Assembly: GCF_019801215.1 (NCBI RefSeq)
Contig: NZ_JAHVJO010000002.1
Coordinates: 310,001-374,000, forward strand
Length of the DNA stretch: 64,000 nucleotides
From: Fictibacillus nanhaiensis
Lineage (GTDB): Bacteria; Bacillota; Bacilli; Bacillales; Fictibacillaceae
Reading direction: 5' to 3'
A program made the translations under genes and the position numbers. The stretch's first letter is position 1; each line of letters begins with the position of its first letter. Shown here piece by piece: positions 9,041 through 15,460 of the stretch. The notes below the pieces were generated by a model. The model was given only the letters and a program-made list of their open reading frames with translations, searched no databases and was not told the origin of the DNA.

Positions 9041-10897
9041 ATGCCAGATTGGTCGTATCATACATTTTTTAAACCCATACTGTTCCGGATGAAGCCTGAA
9101 AGAAGCCGGGATTTTACTTTGCAGATGATGAACACGCTCGCGAGGTTTCCTTATGGAGATAAAATCATTTCCTTCTTTGGTCACATGCAGCCGCCTGCAC
9201 AATTAGAGCGAAATTTGGCAGGCATTCGTTTTCCTTCACCTGTAGGTATCAGCGGTGCATTGGATCCACATTTAAAAGGAACAACAGCTTATTCTAATTT
9301 AGGATTTGGATTTATAGAAGTTGGACCCATTTCGATAAGATCTCGTACACTAGGTGAGCCAATCGAACGTGATACAGAAGAAGAAACATTATGGTATCAA
9401 CATTTGCATGCCAATTTAGGATTAGATGAAGCTCTCATAAAACTCCAACAGATTAAGCGAACCGTTCCAATAGGTATAGGGATTAAAGGAGAAACTGAAG
9501 AAGAGTTATTGCATCTATCTGAGAAGCTTGATGAATATGCTGATTTTTTGATTGTTGATCTTAAAGCGGCTAGTTACATCGAGAAGATAAGGAATACGAC
9601 AGCTAAACCGGTTTTCTTAAAGGTAACCCATAATGATCTGGAAGAAAACAAATTTACCGGTCAAGAGATTGATGGATTTTTGATACGAGAGGGCATTAAA
9701 GAAAACAACGGAATTGAACTAGGAAGATCTGAGATGCCTTATTTGAAAACCAGCATTCGACATCTTAAAAATCTTGGTAAACCGATAATCGCATCTGGTG
9801 GTGTGCACGAACCGAGCGAAGCAATGGAACTTTTTCGCTCTGGAGCTTCACTAATCCAGCTTCATAGCGGATTCGTTTTTTCGGGACCAGGACTGCCTAA
9901 GAGAATTAACGAGCGTTATCTCTATGAGAACGAAACGAAAAACTCTCAGAACACCCCTGGATGGCTACCGTTTTTCTTAATGGGTTTAGGTGTTTTTCTC
10001 GCTGGAATCATCGCGTTGATCATCGGACTCACCCACGTTCTTTTATCCTACGACGAGGCGTTTTTAGGAATGAAAAGCGAGGAGATCATGGCTTTCAATC
10101 ACCATCTGTTTCACTTCATGTCACATGACCGGATATGCCTTGCCGGAGTTATGATATCCGCTGGCTTTATGTTCATGCAGCTTTCTTACCACGGCATAAG
10201 AAAAGGGGTACATTGGGCAAGAAAAGCATTCGTTATCGCGGCAGCCATCGGTTTTTTAAATTTCTTTTATTTTTTAGGATTCGGTTATTTTGATAAGCTT
10301 CACCTTCTCTATTACTTGATTATTTTTCCCTTTTTCCTATTTGGACTTTATCGGTCTCGAAACATAAAAATTGGAAGCAGCGGGATGAATTTGCACAACA
10401 GCATCTCTTGGAGAAAAAGTCAGCTTGGTCAAAGCATGTTTGTGGTTTCAGGCGTATGCCTGCTTTCTGCTGGTATTGTCATTTCGATCATTGGGATGAA
10501 TGGGGTTTTTGTGCCAGAAGATCTTATGTATTTTTCACTATCACCTGAGCAGATTACAGCATTCAACGAGAAACTTATCCCTTTTATTGCCCATGACCGT
10601 GCAGGGTTTGGCGGGGCCCTGATCTCAGAAGGATTTCTTTTGCTGACGATTGCATTATGGGGATATAGAGAAGGCGCGAGTTGGATATGGTGGACACTTG
10701 CGATCGGCGGTTTGCCGGGATTCCTTACAGGTGTCGGTACACACTTCATGATTGGTTACAATAACCACTTCCATCTCTCACCCGCTTATCTTTTGTTTGT
10801 TTTCTATATTGTCGGCCTGATTTATTCCTATTCTTACTTGTGCGAAAACAAGGAAAATTTAAACTCTTCGACTTCGTTTGAAGCAGAAAAAGTGTAG
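9041..10897 (+). CDS. Dihydroorotate dehydrogenase-like domain fused to a duplicated membrane domain
   Basis: The ATG at 9041 lies eight bases after AAAGGAG, giving 618 residues. Residues 1-295 resemble a class 2 (quinone-linked) dihydroorotate dehydrogenase: an N-terminal amphipathic segment, FPSPVGISGALDPH, GFGFIEVG, a lysine strand (VFLKVTHND) and the FMN-phosphate site ASGGVHEPSEAMELFRSGAS followed by SGPGLPKRIN. The catalytic serine motif (NxSSPNT) is not seen; the equivalent stretch reads VDLKAASYIEKI. Residues about 305-618 form roughly eight membrane helices as two similar halves, each with AFN-x9-HDR, a G-x2-IS-x-GF segment and a GxxxGxxW turn (about 321-437 and 475-600). No pyrimidine genes are nearby. 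It may be a flavin protein with a membrane electron or lipid substrate; the function is unknown. Confidence 0.75.
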   Translation: MPDWSYHTFFKPILFRMKPERSRDFTLQMMNTLARFPYGDKIISFFGHMQPPAQLERNLAGIRFPSPVGISGALDPHLKGTTAYSNLGFGFIEVGPISIRSRTLGEPIERDTEEETLWYQHLHANLGLDEALIKLQQIKRTVPIGIGIKGETEEELLHLSEKLDEYADFLIVDLKAASYIEKIRNTTAKPVFLKVTHNDLEENKFTGQEIDGFLIREGIKENNGIELGRSEMPYLKTSIRHLKNLGKPIIASGGVHEPSEAMELFRSGASLIQLHSGFVFSGPGLPKRINERYLYENETKNSQNTPGWLPFFLMGLGVFLAGIIALIIGLTHVLLSYDEAFLGMKSEEIMAFNHHLFHFMSHDRICLAGVMISAGFMFMQLSYHGIRKGVHWARKAFVIAAAIGFLNFFYFLGFGYFDKLHLLYYLIIFPFFLFGLYRSRNIKIGSSGMNLHNSISWRKSQLGQSMFVVSGVCLLSAGIVISIIGMNGVFVPEDLMYFSLSPEQITAFNEKLIPFIAHDRAGFGGALISEGFLLLTIALWGYREGASWIWWTLAIGGLPGFLTGVGTHFMIGYNNHFHLSPAYLLFVFYIVGLIYSYSYLCENKENLNSSTSFEAEKV

Positions 10898-10920
10898 ACG
10901 CATGTGCATCTGCACTTTTT
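10887..10920. terminator. Bidirectional terminator overlapping a stop codon
   Basis: AAAAAGTG (10887-10894) pairs with CACTTTTT (10913-10920), with further inner pairing. The TAG of the fusion gene (10895-10897) is inside the hairpin. It also serves the convergent DinB-like gene. Confidence 0.8.
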
Positions 10921-10925
10921 ATTGT

Positions 10926-11408
10926 TTACTTCACCTGGGTTTGCTTTTCTAGATTAATAGCTTTTCGGATCGCAATCATCGCCCCCAAATGCATGCCTTC
11001 ATGATAAAACGTTCGTGGCAGTACTTCGGCAAACGTACTCATCCCAAGCTCCGTTGGTTTATCAAGCTCTTGATCCAAGCGATGTCCAAATTGCTCCTGA
11101 ATCACCTGCACTTGCTCCATCAAGCGGTTGCGCAGTTCTTCCAGTGTGGGTGGCGTCTGCTGCCAATCTTCCGGCTTCGTTCCGTAGCCAAACAGCTCTC
11201 GATAATGGCGAGGTGCTGGATTATCCTCTCTCGTCTTATGATAAAGCCAATCGTATTGATCAAGGTAGATGTGGCCTAAGTTCCAGCGAATGTTGTTGTT
11301 GAACCCTTCAGGTACAAAATCAGCCTCTTCCTCCGTCAGACTCTCCACGGTGGACAGTGTGTTCTGACGAAAGGAAGCAAGCTGCTTTAATAAGATGTCA
11401 TTTTTCAT
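10926..11408 (-). CDS. DinB/YfiT-family metal-dependent protein
   Basis: The 160-residue product has the four-helix DinB fold. Candidate metal ligands are the His in LGHIYLDQ (about residue 46) and two His in YHEGMHLGAM near residue 137, the usual three-His site. Members are often thiol- or bacillithiol-dependent transferases or hydrolases, but the substrate here cannot be told. The ATG at 11408 follows AGGAGGG. It is monocistronic, convergent with the dehydrogenase-like fusion. Confidence 0.85.
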   Translation of the reverse strand: MKNDILLKQLASFRQNTLSTVESLTEEEADFVPEGFNNNIRWNLGHIYLDQYDWLYHKTREDNPAPRHYRELFGYGTKPEDWQQTPPTLEELRNRLMEQVQVIQEQFGHRLDQELDKPTELGMSTFAEVLPRTFYHEGMHLGAMIAIRKAINLEKQTQVK

Positions 11409-11480
11409 TAGAATGGCCCTCCTAAACGGAAATTTTGTTCCTTCCCTTTTCGATTAAAAGCGTTAATTATCCTTTTTTAT

Positions 11481-11593
11481 GGATAATACCACGTTATTTT
11501 CAGTTTCTCCAACGTTAGCAGTGATTTCTCCAACGTTATTTTCAGGAATTCCACGTTATTTTACTTTTATCCGATTTTCGACACACATCGACA
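11481..11593 (+). repeat. 21-bp-period intergenic element, TAACGT type, copy B
   Basis: ACGTTA cores start at 11491, 11512, 11533 and 11553 (spacings 21, 21, 20). They are followed on the right by the cap TTTTATCCGATTTTCGACA and a second box TCGACA (11588-11593). Relative to copy A the element is inverted, so the cap again faces the nearby terminator, here that of hpf. It lies between hpf and the DinB-like gene. No coding potential is seen in 11409-11658. Confidence 0.85.
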
Positions 11594-11617
11594 AACCCAC
11601 TCCATCCAAAACAAAAA

Positions 11618-11640
11618 CACACCCCTCAATGAGGAGTGTG
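11618..11640 (-). terminator. Intrinsic terminator of hpf
   Basis: CACACCCCTC pairs with GAGGAGTGTG. On the minus strand the stem is followed by TTTTTGTTTTGG. Confidence 0.85.
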
Positions 11641-11658
11641 CCATCCATTTTTATTTTG

Positions 11659-12213
11659 TTACATCTCGCCTGCAATCAGTCCATATTTGCCGTCTTTACG
11701 TCTGTAGACGACGTTCATCTCACCTGTTTCGGCATTGTTATAGACGAAGAAGCTGTGGCCGAGTAAGCCCATTTGAAGAATGGCTTCTTCTGTATCCATT
11801 GGTTTAAAGTCGAAACGCTTTTCACGAACGATTTCAAACTCTTCTTCTTCCTCTAACAGAGCTGTAGATACACCCTCAGTTCCGTTAGCAAACATATGCT
11901 TGGAGTTATCAGCATTTCTAAATTTACGGTTTACTTTTGTTTTATGTTTTCGAATTTGACGCTCTAATTTTTCTACCACCAGATCAATTGCTGCGTATAA
12001 ATCCAAATGACGTTCCTCTGCACGAAGCAAGAGTCCCTTCATCGGTATCGTAACCTCAATGGATTGTTCACTGTTATACACCTTCAAATTGACATGTACT
12101 TCAGAGTTCGGAGTTTCGTTAAAATACTTTGTGAGTTTAGTTACCTTCTTCTCCACGTAAGCCCGAATGGCTTCAGTCACCTCGATGTTTTCTCCACGAA
12201 TGTTAAAATGCAT
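11659..12213 (-). CDS. hpf: Long-form ribosome hibernation-promoting factor
   Basis: Binds the small subunit of idle ribosomes and pairs two 70S particles into 100S dimers in stationary phase or stress. The 184-residue product has the N-terminal S30AE/YfiA domain (MHFNIRGENIEVTEAIRAYV, about 1-100). A linker follows, then the C-terminal dimerisation domain (FDFKPMDTEEAILQMGLLGHSFFVYNN) that marks the long form found in Firmicutes. It equals B. subtilis YvyD and occupies the same place downstream of the flagellar block and upstream of secA. The ATG follows AGGAGG. Overlapping SigB- and SigH-like promoters lie upstream. Confidence 0.97.
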   Translation of the reverse strand: MHFNIRGENIEVTEAIRAYVEKKVTKLTKYFNETPNSEVHVNLKVYNSEQSIEVTIPMKGLLLRAEERHLDLYAAIDLVVEKLERQIRKHKTKVNRKFRNADNSKHMFANGTEGVSTALLEEEEEFEIVREKRFDFKPMDTEEAILQMGLLGHSFFVYNNAETGEMNVVYRRKDGKYGLIAGEM

Positions 12214-12245
12214 AACTTAACTCCTCCTTTCGGTGATGTATATAT

Positions 12246-12279
12246 ATTTCGATATACCCAAAAAGAATTCCTCCGTAAC
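12246..12279 (-). promoter_or_regulatory. Overlapping SigB-like and SigH-like promoters of hpf
   Basis: On the minus strand GTTACG (12274-12279), 14 bp, GGGTAT (12254-12259) fits SigB. Interleaved with it, AGGAATT (12266-12272) and CGAAAT (12246-12251) fit SigH with one mismatch in the -10. B. subtilis yvyD is known to be driven by both factors. The 12280-12400 stretch beyond is AT-rich, without other features. Confidence 0.65.
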
Positions 12280-12411
12280 ATTTAAAATATTTTGACAATT
12301 TCTTAACTTTCTCGACATTTTCTTAATAAAAGGCGTGATAGCGGGGTTTTGGAATAAATGAAATAAAGCCAGATGTGATTAAAAAATATTTTTGATGCAA
12401 AAAAAATAAAA

Positions 12412-12438
12412 ACCCGCCTGAAGTTAAACAGGCGGGGT
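12412..12438 (-). terminator. Intrinsic terminator of the cold-shock gene
   Basis: ACCCGCCTG pairs with CAGGCGGGGT. On the minus strand a TTTTTATTTTTTTT tract follows. Confidence 0.9.
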
Positions 12439-12463
12439 CTCAGTTATGGTCAATGCCCTTGAA

Positions 12464-12661
12464 TTATAGTTTAGTTACGTTAGCCGCTTGAGGCCCACGT
12501 GCGCCATCTACAATATCAAACTCGACTTGCTGACCTTCGTCAAGGCTTTTGAATCCGTCCGTGTTGATTGCAGAGAAGTGTACGAACACATCGTCTCCGT
12601 CTTCGCGCTCGATAAATCCAAAACCTTTTTCTGCGTTAAACCATTTTACTTTTCCTAACAT
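12464..12661 (-). CDS. Cold-shock protein, CspA/CspB family
   Basis: Single-domain OB-fold RNA chaperone of 65 residues that melts mRNA structure at low temperature. RNP1 (KGFGFIE) and RNP2 (VFVHFSAI) motifs are both intact, as are the surface aromatic residues. The sequence is typical of Bacillus CspB/CspC/CspD; which paralogue cannot be decided. It has its own promoter and terminator, with a leader of about 50 nt that begins in a near-perfect hairpin. In B. subtilis no csp gene sits between hpf and fliT, so this is a local insertion. Confidence 0.95.
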   Translation of the reverse strand: MLGKVKWFNAEKGFGFIEREDGDDVFVHFSAINTDGFKSLDEGQQVEFDIVDGARGPQAANVTKL

Positions 12662-12692
12662 GTTTCACAATCCCTTCATCATGCGAATCTTT

Positions 12693-12709
12693 GTATAGAT
12701 GATCTATAC
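12693..12709 (-). promoter_or_regulatory. Palindrome at the 5' end of the csp transcript
   Basis: GTATAGAT, one base, ATCTATAC: a perfect 8-bp inverted repeat placed right at the predicted transcription start. In RNA it would form a 5'-terminal hairpin; in DNA it could be an operator. Confidence 0.55.
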
Positions 12710-12716
12710 ACTTTAT

Positions 12717-12746
12717 AGTATGACACATACCCAAAAATGTTGTCAA
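12717..12746 (-). promoter_or_regulatory. Sigma-A promoter of the cold-shock gene
   Basis: Minus-strand -35 TTGACA (12741-12746, perfect), 18-bp spacer, -10 CATACT (12717-12722) with an upstream TG pair. Confidence 0.7.
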
Positions 12747-12831
12747 AGGCTTAAGATTAGCGAAAAATAAGAAGTTTTGTCGAAAAATCGGTTGCGTAAT
12801 AAGTGAATAAAAATACAGCTTATACAAAAAA

Positions 12832-12855
12832 TAACCGGCCATTTAAGACCGGTTA
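12832..12855 (-). terminator. Intrinsic terminator of the DUF819 gene
   Basis: TAACCGG (12832-12838) pairs with CCGGTTA (12849-12855). On the minus strand TTTTTTG follows. Confidence 0.85.
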
Positions 12856-12860
12856 GGTAG

Positions 12861-14063
12861 CTAAAACATCTGCGAAACCATTTGAGCAAGTTTTGCACAA
12901 AGGATTGCCGCATACGTACCAACGATGTTTCCGAGCAAGCCCATCAGCAAACCAACTGGCGCTAATGCCGGCTGGAACACGGACGCTACTACAGGAGCGG
13001 AGCTTGTCCCACCGATGTTTCCTTGTGAGCCAACTGCTACAAAGAACATCGGTGACCGCAGCATTTTTGCCGCAATAAACAAGAAAAGAATATGAATCGC
13101 AAGCCACACAATTCCCATAAGGATATACTGGGGCGCTTCAACAACATAAATCAGGTTCGCTTTTGCACCAATCGTCGCAAGCAGCAAATAGATACCCGCA
13201 TAACCAACCTTGCTCGCTCCATAGTTTTCAAGCTCACGAACTTTTGTAAAGGAAAGCACGATACCGATCGCTGAGATAATCATGATCGTCCATGTTGCCG
13301 CGTTCAAGATTTCACCCTGCGGAAGTTTCTCAGAAAACTTTCCAACAATAAACGCCACACCAAAACCAAGACCTAAAATTCCAAGAAGCTGAGGCACAGC
13401 AATTGGTCGAGAATTCTTTTCCTCTAACTCACCGACCTGCTTGTTCACTTCTTCAATAATACGGTTATCCGCTTTGTTCCACTTGTCAAAGCGAGCCTGA
13501 TACCCAGCAAGTGCAATCATGATTCCCATCCAGCTGTACCCAACCACGGTATCAACCACGATAATCGGAGAAAGAATGTGTTCTGGTGTATCAACGGCTT
13601 CAACGAGTGCTGCCATGTTAGCAGATCCGCCGATCCAGCTTCCTGCAAGCGCAGCTACTCCAGTCCAAGCGTCTTCTGGCAAGTACGGCTGGAAGATCGC
13701 GAGTGCAATCGGTCCACCGACAATTACCCCAAGCGTCCCAGCCAAAAACATCAAAATCGCTTTCGGTCCAAGCTTCAGCGTCGCTTTTACATTAATGGAT
13801 AAGAGCAGTAACAACAATCCAACTGGAAGAATGTAAGCGGACACAAAACTGTATAAATCAGACTTCGATGGAATGATTCCAAGAGTCGTTGAGATCATCG
13901 GTAAAAAATACGTCCAGATCAAAGGTGGCGCATAATGAAAAAACTTGCTTAAAACACGATTTTTGGATTCACCCAAAACAAAAACAAACCCAACAAGCGC
14001 TGCTAAGTAAGCAAAAATCGCCATAGGTTCTTGAATGAGCGGTCCATTAGATGTTGCAAACAT
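12861..14063 (-). CDS. DUF819 family membrane protein (YjcL-like)
   Basis: Polytopic inner-membrane protein of 400 residues with about ten helices, similar to B. subtilis YjcL. Gly/Ser-rich re-entrant motifs appear twice, GSWIGGSANMAALVE (about 140-155) and GSQGNIGGTSSAPVVAS (about 355-372). This inverted-repeat pattern is typical of sodium-coupled carboxylate carriers. The transported compound is unknown. The ATG follows AAGGAGGAA. It is monocistronic, with a terminator. Confidence 0.88.
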   Translation of the reverse strand: MFATSNGPLIQEPMAIFAYLAALVGFVFVLGESKNRVLSKFFHYAPPLIWTYFLPMISTTLGIIPSKSDLYSFVSAYILPVGLLLLLLSINVKATLKLGPKAILMFLAGTLGVIVGGPIALAIFQPYLPEDAWTGVAALAGSWIGGSANMAALVEAVDTPEHILSPIIVVDTVVGYSWMGIMIALAGYQARFDKWNKADNRIIEEVNKQVGELEEKNSRPIAVPQLLGILGLGFGVAFIVGKFSEKLPQGEILNAATWTIMIISAIGIVLSFTKVRELENYGASKVGYAGIYLLLATIGAKANLIYVVEAPQYILMGIVWLAIHILFLFIAAKMLRSPMFFVAVGSQGNIGGTSSAPVVASVFQPALAPVGLLMGLLGNIVGTYAAILCAKLAQMVSQMF

Positions 14064-14254
14064 ACCTATTCCTCCTTAAAAATACTTGAGTCAACAAGTA
14101 TACAGGAAAAAATCAGTATTCCACGTAAAGTCCTTCTATTGCTAATGTTTTGAATAATAGCAACTTTTTTCTCACTTCTATTTCAAGCTTGGCCACATAT
14201 AATGCAATAAACAAGCAGGAATCTTAAACAACCGTTTAAAGGAGGCAATGGACG

Positions 14255-14527
14255 TTGCTGAACATTTTCGAAAAAGTCGTCCTAAGCATGGCCGCAATTC
14301 GAATTCTTTCTGGAATGCTCGAAATCACTGCAGCTTTTTTCATGCTGCATTTTAATACCGTTGAACGCGCACTGGTGATCAATTCCCTGCTTTCCATCGT
14401 CGGTCCTATTATCTTTTTTTCCACCATGACGATCGGCATCTACGGATTGTCAACCAAGCTATCTTTTTCGAGTTTGTTATGGATCATGCTGGGCATCGTC
14501 TGTATTGTGTATGGGATTAAGAAGTAA
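14255..14527 (+). CDS. Small membrane protein, YqhV/DUF2619-like
   Basis: The 90-residue product has three hydrophobic helices and few charges. The start is TTG at 14255, nine bases after AAAGGAGG (14238-14245). The ATG at 14248 is in another frame and would terminate early. The pattern (VLSMAAIRILSGMLEITAAFFML ahead of a second helix) resembles the small YqhV proteins. The function is unknown. It is divergent from the DUF819 gene and convergent with fliT. Confidence 0.7.
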   Translation: MLNIFEKVVLSMAAIRILSGMLEITAAFFMLHFNTVERALVINSLLSIVGPIIFFSTMTIGIYGLSTKLSFSSLLWIMLGIVCIVYGIKK

Positions 14528-14635
14528 TCTCACGAAAAACGTACTTAATCTCACGAGTTGGGTCCATAATTTCACGAAAACACACCTTAATCTCACGAGA
14601 ATTGCATGATACTCGCGAACCGACAAATTCCAACA
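14528..14635 (+). repeat. 21-bp-period intergenic element, TCACGA type, copy C
   Basis: TCACGA cores lie at 14530, 14551, 14572 and 14593, and a variant TCGCGA at 14613 (spacings 21, 21, 21, 20). The typical unit is TAATCTCACGAGAA. The right end is a cap, ATACTCGCGAACCGACA followed by a CAACA box. It lies immediately after the YqhV-like stop codon; the cap faces the fliT terminator 13 bp away. Copy D near 46.5 kb has the same layout. Confidence 0.85.
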
Positions 14636-14648
14636 AACCTACGAAAAA

Positions 14649-14676
14649 AAACCTTAGCTGACATGGGCTAAGGTTT
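14649..14676. terminator. Intrinsic terminator of the flaG-fliD-fliS-fliT operon
   Basis: AAACCTTAGC pairs with GCTAAGGTTT. An eight-T tract follows on the minus strand. Confidence 0.92.
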
Positions 14677-14678
14677 CT

Positions 14679-15029
14679 TTACTTCTTCTTATCAAAATAC
14701 ATCCCGTCTGCTGACATCGTTTGATACGGGTTGGCGTATTGAGTGTTTTTTTCTTTTTTTAATTTCATGATGGAAAGGTTATGCTTGATCTCCTCAAACT
14801 GGCGAGTTAAAAGGGGATCGATCGTTTCGTTCATCTTCACGATCATCTTCCCCATCCGCTGTTCTTCTTCCGAATAAGTACCAGGAAGTTTTTCAATGAT
14901 CGCCTGACGCTGTTCTAAAAGCTCATTTAATCGCTCTATATACGGCTCACGATCCTCTTTTGGCAACCCGGCCATCACATGATCAAACAGATTTTTCGTA
15001 ATCTCGAGCAAGATCTTGACCGCAGGCAT
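14679..15029 (-). CDS. fliT: Flagellar export chaperone FliT
   Basis: Small helical chaperone (116 residues), expected to bind the cap protein FliD before export. The start is the ATG at 15029, which overlaps the fliS stop as TAATG; the upstream open frame to 15089 lies inside fliS. The sequence is poorly conserved as usual for FliT: a leucine-rich helical first half (LLEITKNLFDHVM) and a basic C-terminus. Identification rests mainly on position after fliS in the flaG-fliD-fliS operon, plus size and helicity. Confidence 0.82.
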   Translation of the reverse strand: MPAVKILLEITKNLFDHVMAGLPKEDREPYIERLNELLEQRQAIIEKLPGTYSEEEQRMGKMIVKMNETIDPLLTRQFEEIKHNLSIMKLKKEKNTQYANPYQTMSADGMYFDKKK

Positions 15030-15430
15030 TACACGCGTCCCGTTTCGCCATGCTGCTGGCGGCGGTTGATCTGAATCACTTCTTTCCACGTGTTGCGAAA
15101 ATCCAGCACGTAATCTTCCACTTCATCCAAAATCTGAACATCGCTTTGAATGTTAGCCTCGATTAATCGACGGTTGATGTAATCATACATCTGCATCATA
15201 GATTTAGAAATTTCAAGATCCATGTTCAGCGTCACCATTAATTCCTGAATGATCTTCTGTGCTTTTAATAGATTCGTATTCTTGTCTTCTGTATTTTTTA
15301 ACTCAATCGCCGTACGGGCAAGACCGATAAATTTTAAACAACCGTTGTATAACATGAGCGTCAACTCACCAGGTGACGCCGTTTGGACTGAATTATTCTG
15401 GTACGCTTTATTCGCGTTAAGTATGGACAT
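15029..15430 (-). CDS. fliS: Flagellin export chaperone FliS
   Basis: Cytosolic four-helix chaperone (133 residues) that binds the disordered C-terminus of flagellin and prevents early polymerisation. The N-terminal YQNNSVQTASPGELTLMLY motif and the DYINRRLIEANIQ segment are family hallmarks. In B. subtilis FliS also strengthens FliW release from Hag and so links to CsrA control, genes of which are present here near hag. It is translationally coupled to fliT and 30 bp downstream of fliD. Confidence 0.97.
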   Translation of the reverse strand: MSILNANKAYQNNSVQTASPGELTLMLYNGCLKFIGLARTAIELKNTEDKNTNLLKAQKIIQELMVTLNMDLEISKSMMQMYDYINRRLIEANIQSDVQILDEVEDYVLDFRNTWKEVIQINRRQQHGETGRV

Positions 15431-15460
15431 GTAAAGGTAACACTCCTTTTGGTTTAAAGA

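Noticed and set aside
14528-14635. Insertion sequence or transposon remnant
   Set aside because: No transposase fragment, terminal inverted repeats or target duplication is visible. The ordered phased units fit a repeat element better.
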